Positions 37,197-46,192 of a stretch of DNA of 64,000 bases are shown in pieces. Numbering within the stretch: position 1 is the stretch's first letter; each line of letters begins with the position of its first letter. The stretch is from CAYPLH01 sp964411505 (lineage in GTDB: Bacteria > Bacillota > Clostridia > CAYPLH01 > DUMO01), in the NCBI GenBank assembly GCA_964411505.1, contig CAYPLH010000014.1:1-64000 (forward strand), given 5' to 3'. The notes under the pieces were generated by a model. It worked only from the letters and a program-made list of their open reading frames with translations. It had not been told where the DNA came from and did no database searches. The position numbers and the translations under genes were made by a program.

Positions 37197-37943
37197 ATGA
37201 AAAATATGTCGCTTCCTAAACAGGTGCGTGGATTGAAATATGATATAATAGCTTTAAGTATGAATGCTGCAAACGGGGGTATGTTTATTTTGTCTACTGA
37301 AGTTACTTTTAAAGGGACTGTTAATGGACTCATAATTGTTATGAATGACCAGGATCCTTTTGAAGATATATTAGATGATATTGAAAATAAAATAAGATCT
37401 GCACCAAAATTTTTTGAGCAGGGTACTTTGTCGATAAAATACAGAGGAAGAAAGCTTTCACATGAAGAACAAAGACAGTTATTAAAGCTTCTGCTTGATA
37501 AAAGCGGTGTCGTTATAAATAGTTTTATGGAGGAAACAATAAAATCTGAGCAAAATACCGCTACAGAAGAGATGCTTCGAACAAGAAATATTATTAATAG
37601 CAAAGCAAAGATATTTAGAGGAACTCTGCGTTCAGGACAGGTGGTAACCTATGATGGAAGTGTAGTTGTAGTTGGAGATGTCAATCCAGGTGCAAAGGTG
37701 ATAGCATCTGGCAGTGTCGTTGTTATCGGTGCATTAAGAGGAATGGTACATGCGGGTTCGAAAGGCGACCGGAACGCATATGTGGTAGCCTTTAAGCTTC
37801 AACCAATGCAACTGAGGATTGCAGATATTATTACCAGAGCGCCTGACTCAGTAGATACTAATGCAGAAGTACCTGAAATTGCACATATTAATGATGATCA
37901 GGTGTACATAGAGAGTTTTTACCATACTGTTCCAAAAGATTGA
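37197..37943 (+). CDS. minC: Septum site-determining protein MinC
   Basis: An inhibitor of FtsZ polymerisation that keeps division away from the poles. The 248-residue protein has an N-terminal FtsZ-interacting domain and a C-terminal beta-helix with the hallmark TRNIINSKAKIFRGTLRSGQ, YDGSVVVVGDVNPGAKV and GSVVVIGALRGMVHAGS. ATG 37197 has AGGGA about 10 bases upstream; GTG 37191 and ATG 37206 are alternatives. minD follows after 108 bases, so the MinC-MinD-MinE set is complete. The upstream neighbour is normally the mre operon, but here the Rhs block intervenes. Confidence 0.95.
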   Translation: MKNMSLPKQVRGLKYDIIALSMNAANGGMFILSTEVTFKGTVNGLIIVMNDQDPFEDILDDIENKIRSAPKFFEQGTLSIKYRGRKLSHEEQRQLLKLLLDKSGVVINSFMEETIKSEQNTATEEMLRTRNIINSKAKIFRGTLRSGQVVTYDGSVVVVGDVNPGAKVIASGSVVVIGALRGMVHAGSKGDRNAYVVAFKLQPMQLRIADIITRAPDSVDTNAEVPEIAHINDDQVYIESFYHTVPKD

Positions 37944-38051
37944 CAAAGGGAAATAATCGTAATATATTGTTAAGGTAGAGGATAAAATTGGGTCTGATAT
38001 ACAAAACGCTAATGTGATAATAAACGAGAGATAAATTTAGGGGGGTCATAT

Positions 38052-38855
38052 ATGGGAGAAGTTATAGTTATAACTTCCGGAAAAGGTGGAGTCGGTAAAA
38101 CTACCACCGCTGCAAACCTTGGTACAGGACTGGCGCTAGAAAACAAGCAGGTTGTTCTTGTGGATACGGATATTGGCTTGAGAAATCTGGATGTTGTTAT
38201 GGGGCTTGAGAACAGAATAGTCTATGACCTAGTGGATGTAGTGGAGGGAAGCTGCAGAGTGAAACAGGCATTAATAAAAGACCGACGCTATGAAGGGCTA
38301 TATCTTTTGCCCGCTGCCCAGACACGGGATAAAAATGCTATCCATCCTAAACAGATGATAGAGCTATGCGAAGAGCTTAAGCAGCAATTTGATTTTACTA
38401 TTATAGATTGTCCGGCTGGAATTGAACAAGGCTTTAAAAATGCAATATCTGGTGCAGATAAAGCATTTGTGGTTACCACTCCGGATGTGTCAGCCGTAAG
38501 GGATGCTGACAGGATAATAGGACTTTTAGAAGCACATGAGCTAAAAAATCCTAAGATCATTATCAACAGAGTTAAACCTGATATGATAAGACGTGGTGAT
38601 ATGATGACAATAGAAGACATAATTGATATACTGGCAGTAGATCTTCTTGGTGTTGTACCCGATGATGAGAAAATTGTGGTATCAACAAACAGGGGCGAGC
38701 CTGCCATTACAGACAGTAAGTCATCAGCTGGTCAGGCATACCGGAATATAATAAGACGGATACTCGGTGAGAATATACCTATTATTGATATGCAGTCAGA
38801 AGAAGGGTTTCTATACAAACTAAAAAAACTATTTGGTGTTAATAGTTCTTTATAG
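38052..38855 (+). CDS. minD: Septum site-determining ATPase MinD
   Basis: A 267-residue deviant Walker A ATPase that recruits MinC to the membrane and is stimulated by MinE. The motif KGGVGKTT is at residues 11-18, and VDTDIGLRNLDVVMG and the C-terminal amphipathic helix (FLYKLKKLFG) for membrane binding are present. GGGGGG upstream of ATG 38052 marks a strong ribosome binding site. It is 10 bases from minE. Confidence 0.98.
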   Translation: MGEVIVITSGKGGVGKTTTAANLGTGLALENKQVVLVDTDIGLRNLDVVMGLENRIVYDLVDVVEGSCRVKQALIKDRRYEGLYLLPAAQTRDKNAIHPKQMIELCEELKQQFDFTIIDCPAGIEQGFKNAISGADKAFVVTTPDVSAVRDADRIIGLLEAHELKNPKIIINRVKPDMIRRGDMMTIEDIIDILAVDLLGVVPDDEKIVVSTNRGEPAITDSKSSAGQAYRNIIRRILGENIPIIDMQSEEGFLYKLKKLFGVNSSL

Positions 38856-38865
38856 GGGGGATAAA

Positions 38866-39153
38866 ATGCTGGCAGGATTACTAAGATTTGCAACCCGGAA
38901 GTCTAAGGCGTCAAAGGATACTGCAAAAGAAAGATTAAAGCTTGTGTTGATTCACGACAGGGCGAATGTGTCTCCTCAGTTTCTGGAAATGATGAAAGGC
39001 GAAATAATAAAAGTTATCCAAAATTATATGGATATTGACCAAGAAGGGTTAGATATTCAGATTACAAGAACAGAGAATGAAAAAGGAGACGGAACAGTAC
39101 CTGCACTTGTAGCTAATATTCCTATTTTGAAGGTTAGAAATAGCGGAAAGTAG
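38866..39153 (+). CDS. minE: Cell division topological specificity factor MinE
   Basis: A 95-residue protein that stimulates MinD ATPase and drives Min oscillation. Family features are RLKLVLIHDRANVSPQFLEMM and VIQNYMDIDQEGLDIQI. The ATG at 38866, after GGGGGGATAAA, is chosen over upstream in-frame starts inside minD. MinE rather than DivIVA in a Gram-positive spore former is usual for clostridia. A strong terminator follows. Confidence 0.95.
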   Translation: MLAGLLRFATRKSKASKDTAKERLKLVLIHDRANVSPQFLEMMKGEIIKVIQNYMDIDQEGLDIQITRTENEKGDGTVPALVANIPILKVRNSGK

Positions 39154-39253
39154 CAAGTATAGTGCATGACGAGGTAAACAAGAATATGATTATTCTCCAA
39201 TAAGTTATAGTGACTTTTTGGGAGATGATCAGAATAAAGAATTTGTTAAATGT

Positions 39254-39302
39254 AGGAAGCTATCGCGCTTGCTTTTCGGGCGCGATTAGCTTCCTATTAA
39301 TT
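39254..39302 (+). terminator. Terminator of the minCDE operon
   Basis: GGAAGCTATCGCGC (39255-39268) and GCGCGATTAGCTTCC (39280-39294) form a long GC-rich stem with one internal mismatch, followed by a T-rich tract (ending TTTTTTT near 39302). It is the strongest terminator in the window. Confidence 0.9.
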
Positions 39303-39347
39303 TTTTTGGATATAAAGTATACTTTCTTATCCAATGAGAACTGCAAA

Positions 39348-39455
39348 GGGGAAGCCCCTTTGCCGCTTTAAGGAGGGTGCTTAAGGATGCGGAGCATCCG
39401 TCCAAGGGAACCATAAGGTTCCCTCGCGAAAAAAGTGGAGTAGCCCACTCTTTTA
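39348..39455 (+). repeat. Four consecutive short hairpins before spoIVFA
   Basis: Four perfect stems stand in a row: GCAAAGGGG/CCCCTTTGC (about 39348), GGATGC/GCATCC, GGGAACC/GGTTCCC and AGTGG/CCACT. The last unit, with its CCCT-GCGAAAAAAGTGG flank, recurs at 59314-59346 before the spoVA genes. It resembles a dispersed palindromic repeat cluster rather than a gene. The remaining gap to 39600 shows no gene. Confidence 0.55.
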
Positions 39456-39599
39456 ATGTAATAAATTTAACATAATATAAATATAATCTATCAAGCGCTC
39501 AAAACCTATATCTTTTTGAACTATAGATGCATGAGATGCGCCTGATAGGAACTTAGATATTTTCCGTTATAGTACTAACAAAAAAGGATGTGTACTTTC

Positions 39600-40466
39600 A
39601 TGGATGATGTTGTTATAAGACCAAGATACCAACGACATAGGGTACGTGTAAAAAAACGTAAAAAAAATTATAGAGATACGCCAAGGTTTATCGAAAAGTT
39701 ATTTGTGCAGATTGTTGCAGCGACGCTAATTTTATTGATAGCTTTTGCACTTAAGAATATAGGAACGCCAACAACAGATAATATAATAAACCGAATCAGA
39801 GGGCTCCTGACCCAAAACATAAACATAACAACAGTCTATGAGCGAATTGACAGCTTTTTATCAGGAATAAAATCAGGGATTTTAGCAGAAGATGACGTTA
39901 AAAGCAACCCCGACACTATCTTGCCTGTTGCTGATGATTTTGTGTTGCCCGATTCACATGCTATAAAAAATAACGAAATAAATGACAGTGAACAAGATGC
40001 ACAATTGTCTGCCAATGAAGCAAACCCTGAATTTAACAAAACAGAAGTGATGTCATCAGAGTTTATAAACCTGGAGCTTCCTTTAAACCCACCTGTTGAT
40101 GGTGTAGTAGTTCTAAAATACGGATGGATGGATGAATCAATTTCTGCATGGGAGAGTTTTCATTATGGAATAGATATAGAAGTTGCTGAAGAAACTTATG
40201 TAAAATCTGTAATGGATGGGTCTGTTGCGGAAACTGGTTCTAAACCTGACCTTGTAAACTACATAGTTATTAAGCATTCAGCTGGATACAAGACTATATA
40301 TGCAAATTGTGACATAATATCAGTCGAACCAGGACAATTTGTAGCAGAAGGAGAAAATATCGGCAAAATAAATGTCAAAGGGCATAGCCATGTATCTCAT
40401 TTGCACTTTGAAATGTGGAAAGACGGAAATACTGTGAACCCCATGGATTATATAAAGGTACATTAG
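39600..40466 (+). CDS. spoIVFA: SpoIVFA-like M23/LytM-domain protein
   Basis: A 288-residue membrane protein with a very basic N-terminus (RHRVRVKKRKKNYR), a membrane segment at about residues 37-55 and a C-terminal LytM (peptidase M23) domain with SFHYGIDIEV, GHSHVSHLHFEMW and NPMDYI. In Bacillus SpoIVFA holds the SpoIVFB protease inactive in the outer forespore membrane until a forespore signal. Start ATG 39600 has AAAAAGG upstream. The gene is followed one base later by the M50 protease gene, and it sits after minCDE as in Bacillus, which supports the symbol. Confidence 0.82.
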   Translation: MDDVVIRPRYQRHRVRVKKRKKNYRDTPRFIEKLFVQIVAATLILLIAFALKNIGTPTTDNIINRIRGLLTQNINITTVYERIDSFLSGIKSGILAEDDVKSNPDTILPVADDFVLPDSHAIKNNEINDSEQDAQLSANEANPEFNKTEVMSSEFINLELPLNPPVDGVVVLKYGWMDESISAWESFHYGIDIEVAEETYVKSVMDGSVAETGSKPDLVNYIVIKHSAGYKTIYANCDIISVEPGQFVAEGENIGKINVKGHSHVSHLHFEMWKDGNTVNPMDYIKVH

Positions 40467-40467
40467 T

Positions 40468-41346
40468 GTGAAATTCCATATTAAGAGAGTAGAGTTTGAT
40501 GTAAGCGTTCTACTGCCCATTGTAGCACTATGTGCCATATATTCTGGTTTTGCAGAAGAATACCTAGTAGCATTTTTAATGATTGTTCTTCATGAAGCAG
40601 CCCACATAGCTTGTGCCAGTCTTTTAGGCTGTAAAGTTGAATCTGTCTCTTTTTTACCAGTTGGTTTGCATGCAAGCGTTGGAACAGAACAAATTGACAG
40701 GCTAAAAAGAATTATGATAAATTCTTGCGGACCAGCTCTTAATCTGGTTTTGTTTATATTATGTGAATTATTTATTCGTTGTGTAAATGATCCTTTGCCC
40801 ATACTCCACATTATAAAAACATCGAATATTTATCTTGCAATATTTAATATTTTACCTGTCTGGCCAATGGATGGTAGCAAAATCTTACAAGACCTATTGA
40901 TGGTTAAAACAGGGCTATTATCAGCAGCAAGGCTTGTAAGAGGCCTATCGTTTGTAATGGCATCTATACTGATTATAATTGGAGTTTTATCAAGTTTTTA
41001 TAGCAACTGGAATTTTGCTCTGGTTATGGTTGGTATTTATATTCTGTGGTCAGCTAAAATGGAGAAAACAGAAACTTCTTATGCGAATATTAGGAGCGTT
41101 ATTTACAGGCGTTCAAAATTAAAGAATAAAGGAATATATCCAGCGAGAGAAATTGTAGTTTTGCATTCGCTTTGCCTTTGGGAAGCAGTAAGCAGCATGG
41201 ATTTTGATAGATACCATATTATACATGTTTTGGATGAGAATTTTTCGATAATAAGAAGTTTTACCGAACAGGAGATAATTGATGGGATGATAAACAATAA
41301 CACCTCAATAACGTTTAAGGAGTTTATAGAATTAGCGGAAAAATAA
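40468..41346 (+). CDS. spoIVFB: SpoIVFB-like intramembrane M50 metalloprotease
   Basis: A 292-residue polytopic site-2-type protease that in sporulation cleaves pro-sigma-K. The zinc motif HEAAH (in LHEAAHIACAS) lies in the first third, and the third ligand motif NILPVWPMDGSK follows, both in membrane segments. A C-terminal soluble CBS-like region ends the protein. It starts one base after the SpoIVFA stop (GTG start), consistent with coupled translation. No sigK or rplU gene lies immediately downstream. Confidence 0.85.
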   Translation: MKFHIKRVEFDVSVLLPIVALCAIYSGFAEEYLVAFLMIVLHEAAHIACASLLGCKVESVSFLPVGLHASVGTEQIDRLKRIMINSCGPALNLVLFILCELFIRCVNDPLPILHIIKTSNIYLAIFNILPVWPMDGSKILQDLLMVKTGLLSAARLVRGLSFVMASILIIIGVLSSFYSNWNFALVMVGIYILWSAKMEKTETSYANIRSVIYRRSKLKNKGIYPAREIVVLHSLCLWEAVSSMDFDRYHIIHVLDENFSIIRSFTEQEIIDGMINNNTSITFKEFIELAEK

Positions 41347-41453
41347 CCGATTGCCTGTGAACTTGTGTCTGTTCAGTCTTAATATTATATGAAAACATTT
41401 TATTTACGAAAGGGGAATTTGCTCAACTCAATCCATAATTTTTAATTTCACCG

Positions 41454-41567
41454 TTTACTTTGAGTAAAGATGTGTTATAATATCATTAAGGACGGCGACG
41501 CTTGTTGCTGTCAGGTTTAAATTAGGTAATGAATTTTAAAGGCGGTTTACTTTAGCCGTCTTTTTTT
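41454..41567 (+). ncRNA. Promoter, hairpin and attenuator-like terminator with no gene behind it
   Basis: TTTACT (41454), 16 bases and TATAAT (41476) predict a start near 41488. The first stem GACGGCGAC/GTTGCTGTC (41491-41512) has a GCTT loop, and its strand can alternatively pair with GCCGTC of a second stem (41539-41562) followed by T7. That is an attenuator-like arrangement of about 80 nt. In Bacillus spoIVFB is followed by the rplU leader, so this may be an L21-leader relic, but no rplU gene follows. Confidence 0.5.
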
Positions 41568-41649
41568 CTGCGTATTGGGCTGTGGTTGAAGTAGTTTATG
41601 TGCAATAACAGCAATCGACACCCCTACCCCAATCGGATTCTGTGAGGGG

Positions 41650-41669
41650 TACACCCCGCAAGGGGTGTA
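41650..41669. other. GNRA-capped palindrome
   Basis: TACACCCC and GGGGTGTA form a perfect 8-bp stem around a GCAA tetraloop in a gene-free region (41568-41937) with no other recognisable feature. Confidence 0.4.
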
Positions 41670-41937
41670 TCTACTCGACCCTGAATAGACCTGAAAGACG
41701 GCTGCTCGATTTTTTTGTTGCTTGTCTTAAGGTTATATAGTATCATTGTTATAATATCCTTTTTACACAAAAGTGCTGATCGCCCTTGTTTCTATTAAGT
41801 TCTGAACGCATATCAAATATCATTTGCGCGCTATTATCTTTAAAATTCCTTTGAGATTGAATTAATATAATTTTCTTTAGACTTCAAAAAAACATTAATT
41901 TCATTAATTTCTTCAAATCTTATTCGAATTCTGACTT

Positions 41938-42534
41938 TTAAGGCATTCCACCAGCATAAAAAGTGGGTTTAAATAGTAGTTCAACTCCGGAAAAATTTAA
42001 ATTAATATTAATCAGGTCACATGGATATTCGAAACCAAATGCCGTTGGTTCTGCTAATTCAAGGTATTTTGCTTCGCTCCATCCTTTAAATGTATCATTA
42101 TTCTTATCTTCATCAACATCATTTCCATTTTCATTAATCCTGACCACATTATAAGTATAGGGAAATGGCCACCCACGCCAATTGGGGCTATTTGAATTAA
42201 ATATCATGTAATTTTCATTAATGATTTCTTCAACATAACAGTTTATTGCATAAAGATTTTCCACTTTTTTTGTTGTTAAATTTAACAAGTAATGATTGTT
42301 TTCGTTATATTTTTCATCATCGTTTTTTCTAAATAATTCTACTAATGCAAATGCTCCAGAACCACCCTGAAATCTTATTATATTTGTCACTTCCCCACGC
42401 TTTCCAGAAAACATATCAGAAAACATATCCATTATTTCATTATCATCTAACTCTGTAACTGCATTTTTATTTTCTGAGCATCCTGTTAATAACATTGTTA
42501 CAACTAATACTACTACAAATACTTTATTTTTCAT
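41938..42534 (-). CDS. Putative lipoprotein of the ECF locus (A)
   Basis: A 198-residue secreted lipoprotein. The signal peptide (MKNKVFVVVLVVTMLLTGC) ends in the lipobox LLTGC, followed by an acidic mature domain with no family I recognise (a C-terminal FEYPCDLININLNF stretch). It is preceded by the same TGTAACA-N17-GTCTTAT promoter motif as the sigma operon (42660-42690), so it is probably part of the regulon. It is the last gene of the locus. The role might be envelope stress or defence; that is speculation. Confidence 0.7.
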   Translation of the reverse strand: MKNKVFVVVLVVTMLLTGCSENKNAVTELDDNEIMDMFSDMFSGKRGEVTNIIRFQGGSGAFALVELFRKNDDEKYNENNHYLLNLTTKKVENLYAINCYVEEIINENYMIFNSNSPNWRGWPFPYTYNVVRINENGNDVDEDKNNDTFKGWSEAKYLELAEPTAFGFEYPCDLININLNFSGVELLFKPTFYAGGMP

Positions 42535-42659
42535 AAATATAGTTACCCCCTATTTTCTTATAATCAGTAGCAGGTATTTTGCATTATACCCGCTACTGTC
42601 ATAATAAAGCCTGTGTTTTGACAAGGTGAAAAGCTATTATTAATTCCCTTTGTTATAGT

Positions 42660-42690
42660 ATAAGACTGTTTTAGTATTAATTTTGTTACA
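42660..42690 (-). promoter_or_regulatory. ECF sigma promoter motif, copy 1
   Basis: On the minus strand, TGTAACA, 17 bases, GTCTTAT. It precedes lipoprotein A by about 125 bases and matches two other sites in the locus exactly in both boxes and spacing. Confidence 0.7.
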
Positions 42691-42803
42691 GGTTTTTGAT
42701 AATTTATTTTAACTAATTTTAGGAAGGATGTAACATTTAGCAATGTGTAGCGTCCACTTACATATACGTATATTAATAAAATTGGGTGTGAAATTTGTGC
42801 GCC

Positions 42804-43328
42804 CTATTTCATTGACTTTGCAATTTTTATTATTTCATCTCTGCTTAAATTACCGTTTATTTCACAGCTAACAGTGCCATTATCCCATAACAGACTGTTA
42901 AGATTTTTTTCATAGCTTATCAACGTATATTCTATTCCATCAATTGTTAAATACTCAATCTTTGTATTTTCATCCTTGGTAATATTCACTGCTATATTTG
43001 ATTCAGCCGGAAAATTCCACTGTATTATTTCAAAACAATCCTTTTTGTCATTACTGCTGCTATATAAAAAAGTAACCGTTTCTTTTTCATCATAATTATT
43101 TATTATATCAATCTTGTTTAATTGGAATCCTTTTGAAATGTATTCCGGTATAAACAGTCTGAAGTGTATTTTCTTTTGCGTTTCTCCAATCCTTGGATCG
43201 TCAATATCTCTGCCGAAAAGATAATCAGGAATACTTTCATTAGATAAAGAAACAACTTTTTTGTAAATTTTGATAGTATCTTCTTTTATTACGATCATAC
43301 TTTTTATAATTCTGTCAGCAAACGCCAT
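42804..43328 (-). pseudogene. Anti-sigma factor C-terminal fragment (duplicate)
   Basis: Encodes 174 residues identical to the last 174 residues of the anti-sigma factor at 44506-45258 (starting at MAFADRII). The DNA repeat is about 675 bp (42655-43328 and 44357-45030), offset 1702 bp, and also covers the following intergenic promoter. The cytoplasmic N-terminus and membrane helix are missing, so the product cannot be anchored. It is a partial tandem duplication. Confidence 0.9.
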
Positions 43329-43391
43329 GACAAAACGAGAGTTAAGTTTGGATAGTCCAACTTGTCAAAAGTACCTAACAACCTTTTACTT

Positions 43392-44273
43392 TTAATTCGC
43401 AGTCATGGCATTCCAATAAATAGAAATCAAGTTAACATCTTTTTTCGAACTATACCATTGTTCTGTTTCACTCCCTTTTATACATATATACCCTTCATCC
43501 CAATATACTGTAATTTTTTTACCTTTATTATAAAAGTTCATCTCAACAAGATTTTCTGTTACTTTTATATCTCCTGTACATGGTTTTTCAATACTAACCA
43601 CTGTACCATCATCAATAAATCTTTGAATAAGTCCCGCTATTTGTCTTATTCTGAAGATCTCCGAACTTATTCCCCAAAGCTTGCTTTCGTAAATCTTTTT
43701 TAACAAAGAATCTTCAGGTATTTCTCTAGGGTATAAAAGAAAAGCTTCTCCTAACACACTTGCGTTACGACTGCACTCATAGTAATCTCCATTATATTCT
43801 ATGAGATTACTGTTATATACATTTATGATATATTCTTTATTATCTTTCACAAATATATATTTATAATACTCCGTATAACTGCTTGGTGATGGAGGTGCGT
43901 AACCTACTCGAATTCGACCAAGAAGAGCACCTAGATTTATTTTCAACAAATAATCAGGCAAAACGAAATTATAACTATCGTCATTCCGGATAGTTACAAT
44001 TACACTATCCCATTCATGCGTTTGCATCCATGAAAGTTTTTCATCATCATGGGACAGATAAATATACTTGGTGAACTCCATGCTTTCTTCCTCCAAAGCA
44101 ATGATTTTGTCCTTAAGGTTTTTTTGCTCAGCATGCTTTTCACTTAATTCATTTTGTAAATTCTCAATCTTTTCTTGATATTGTTCTATTTCAATATTCA
44201 CTTCGTTTGTATTTAAACATGCGGCGAAAAGAACACCAAAAATAATTAAAAAAAAGAATAATATTTTTTTCAA
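43392..44273 (-). CDS. Putative lipoprotein of the ECF locus (B) with coiled coil
   Basis: A 293-residue protein with a signal peptide and lipobox (FGVLFAACLN), a coiled coil at about residues 30-70 (EQYQEKIENLQNELSEKHA) and a beta-rich C-terminal domain not recognised. It lies between the intact anti-sigma gene and the duplicated fragment. The shared ECF promoter motif at 44362-44392 is about 90 bases upstream. It probably belongs to the same regulon as the sigma operon. Confidence 0.7.
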   Translation of the reverse strand: MKKILFFFLIIFGVLFAACLNTNEVNIEIEQYQEKIENLQNELSEKHAEQKNLKDKIIALEEESMEFTKYIYLSHDDEKLSWMQTHEWDSVIVTIRNDDSYNFVLPDYLLKINLGALLGRIRVGYAPPSPSSYTEYYKYIFVKDNKEYIINVYNSNLIEYNGDYYECSRNASVLGEAFLLYPREIPEDSLLKKIYESKLWGISSEIFRIRQIAGLIQRFIDDGTVVSIEKPCTGDIKVTENLVEMNFYNKGKKITVYWDEGYICIKGSETEQWYSSKKDVNLISIYWNAMTAN

Positions 44274-44361
44274 AAAAAACTCCCCTTTGTAAATTATTGA
44301 ATATATACAAAAACCTACCTTTTCGTTCCTTAAATGAGTTGATTTTTCTCGCTGCTATAGT

Positions 44362-44392
44362 ATAAGACCATTTTAAGACTAATTTTGTTACA
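44362..44392 (-). promoter_or_regulatory. ECF sigma promoter motif, copy 2
   Basis: On the minus strand, TGTAACA, 17 bases, GTCTTAT, about 90 bases before lipoprotein B; it lies in the duplicated segment. Confidence 0.7.
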
Positions 44393-44505
44393 GGTTTTTG
44401 ATAATTTATTTTAACTAATTTTAGGAAGGATGTAACATTTAGCAATGTGTAGCGTCCACTTACATATACGTATATTAATAAAATTGGGTGTGAAATTTGT
44501 GCGCC

Positions 44506-45258
44506 CTATTTCATTGACTTTGCAATTTTTATTATTTCATCTCTGCTTAAATTACCGTTTATTTCACAGCTAACAGTGCCATTATCCCATAACAGACTGT
44601 TAAGATTTTTTTCATAGCTTATCAACGTATATTCTATTCCATCAATTGTTAAATACTCAATCTTTGTATTTTCATCCTTGGTAATATTCACTGCTATATT
44701 TGATTCAGCCGGAAAATTCCACTGTATTATTTCAAAACAATCCTTTTTGTCATTACTGCTGCTATATAAAAAAGTAACCGTTTCTTTTTCATCATAATTA
44801 TTTATTATATCAATCTTGTTTAATTGGAATCCTTTTGAAATGTATTCCGGTATAAACAGTCTGAAGTGTATTTTCTTTTGCGTTTCTCCAATCCTTGGAT
44901 CGTCAATATCTCTGCCGAAAAGATAATCAGGAATACTTTCATTAGATAAAGAAACAACTTTTTTGTAAATTTTGATAGTATCTTCTTTTATTACGATCAT
45001 ACTTTTTATAATTCTGTCAGCAAACGCCATTACAGGGGCTTGAAAGTTTACATATAATACTGCTAAAAAAGCAATTAAAATGCACGCAGCAATGGCAGAC
45101 TTTAACCGTTTCAACAGATTCTTTTTTAACTCTTTTTTGTGCTCTAGCCTAATACGGGTAATTACCTGCTCCCATACCTCACTTTTGGGAGGACGCGGCA
45201 TTTTTTTTATTCTTTCTTTTACTACCTCTTTTATAAATGAATCGAAATCCTTAGACAT
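44506..45258 (-). CDS. Anti-sigma factor with DUF4367-like extracytoplasmic domain
   Basis: A 250-residue bitopic protein. The N-terminal 50 residues are cytoplasmic and basic (PRPPKSEVWEQVITRIRLEHK), a membrane segment spans about residues 53-71, and the C-terminal ~170 residues match DUF4367-type sensor domains (RLFIPEYISKGFQL, WDNGTVSCEINGNL and IIKIAKSMK). It is six bases downstream of the ECF sigma gene and would hold that factor at the membrane until a signal releases it. The domain duplicated at 42804 comes from its C-terminal part. Confidence 0.85.
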   Translation of the reverse strand: MSKDFDSFIKEVVKERIKKMPRPPKSEVWEQVITRIRLEHKKELKKNLLKRLKSAIAACILIAFLAVLYVNFQAPVMAFADRIIKSMIVIKEDTIKIYKKVVSLSNESIPDYLFGRDIDDPRIGETQKKIHFRLFIPEYISKGFQLNKIDIINNYDEKETVTFLYSSSNDKKDCFEIIQWNFPAESNIAVNITKDENTKIEYLTIDGIEYTLISYEKNLNSLLWDNGTVSCEINGNLSRDEIIKIAKSMK

Positions 45259-45264
45259 TTTTAT

Positions 45265-45837
45265 TCACTCCCTTATGTCAAGATACTTTTTCAGCTCATC
45301 TGACATTCTATGTTTGGCTCTATATAATTTTACCTTTACATTATTTATACTAATATTCATACATTCAGCGATTTGCTCGTAAGTATAATCTTCAAAAAAC
45401 CTAAGATTTATAACTCGTTGTGAATCAGCATCCAGTTCGTCTATGCATTCCTTAATTTCCTGCCTTATCTCTTTATTTTCATATATTTCATCTGGTACAT
45501 TGAAATCACTTAATTCAATTAAATTTTTTACATTCCCGTCTTTGTCATAGATAGATATATTTTTGCCTTTTTGTTTGCATATCTGCCTAAGCATATCCCT
45601 GCATACATTCCTAGTGATAGTACAAATCCACACACTGAATTTACTTTTATCCTTTAATGTATCAATTTTTATAAATGCTCTTAAGAAGGCCTCCTGCACT
45701 GCATCTTTAGCTAACTCCTTATTTAAAAGAATAGCAATAGCCGTATTATATGCTTTTTCATAGTTTTCTTCAAATAATACCTCTATGGTACTTTCATAGA
45801 GGTTATCAACCTTATCATTTGCAAAACCAAAAATCAT
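45265..45837 (-). CDS. ECF-type RNA polymerase sigma factor
   Basis: A 190-residue ECF sigma factor with region 2 (KELAKDAVQEAFLRAFIK, FSVWICTITRNVCRDMLR) and region 4 (INLRFFEDYTYEQIAECM and INNVKVKLYRAKHRM). The ATG at 45837 with GAGGTCAAGG upstream is chosen; a longer frame to 45906 would run through the promoter at 45856-45886. It is co-transcribed with its anti-sigma partner and probably autoregulates through that promoter. Confidence 0.92.
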   Translation of the reverse strand: MIFGFANDKVDNLYESTIEVLFEENYEKAYNTAIAILLNKELAKDAVQEAFLRAFIKIDTLKDKSKFSVWICTITRNVCRDMLRQICKQKGKNISIYDKDGNVKNLIELSDFNVPDEIYENKEIRQEIKECIDELDADSQRVINLRFFEDYTYEQIAECMNISINNVKVKLYRAKHRMSDELKKYLDIRE

Positions 45838-45855
45838 ATCCTTGACCTCATATAA

Positions 45856-45886
45856 ATAAGACTTATAACATATTAAAAATGTTACA
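45856..45886 (-). promoter_or_regulatory. ECF sigma promoter motif, copy 3 (autoregulation)
   Basis: On the minus strand, TGTAACA, 17 bases, GTCTTAT, just before the sigma gene. Both boxes are identical to copies 1 and 2 while the spacer differs completely. Confidence 0.75.
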
Positions 45887-46021
45887 CAAAATATAAAAAA
45901 AACCAATCGTAATATTATAATATCTTTTGCATAAATTTACATCAAGCTATAGACCTGTTTTGTAATAGGAATTTAATGCTATGCAATACAAATTTGTCAT
46001 ACTATGGCTATATGGTTGTTC

Positions 46022-46192
46022 CCTTTGTTATAGTGTTAATTTTGTGACAGGTTTTCGGTAAATTCCATAAATACTTTTGGGTAAAAAGTGTAACATTTTC
46101 AATATTTCTGCCGAAAAGATGATCAGGAATACTTTCATCAGATGAAGAAACAACTTTTTTGTAAATTTTGACAGGATCTTCTTTTATTACAA
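46022..46192 (-). pseudogene. Third, diverged remnant of the anti-sigma/promoter repeat
   Basis: 46103-46192 is about 90 bp of anti-sigma coding sequence with several substitutions. 46022-46100 matches the intergenic promoter stretch but with a deletion that removes the -10 box. It lies beyond the sigma gene on the other side of the operon. Confidence 0.65.

Noticed and set aside
45838..45906. Longer sigma-factor start giving a hydrophobic N-terminal extension
   Set aside because: This stretch contains the ECF promoter motif, and the better ribosome binding site serves ATG 45837.
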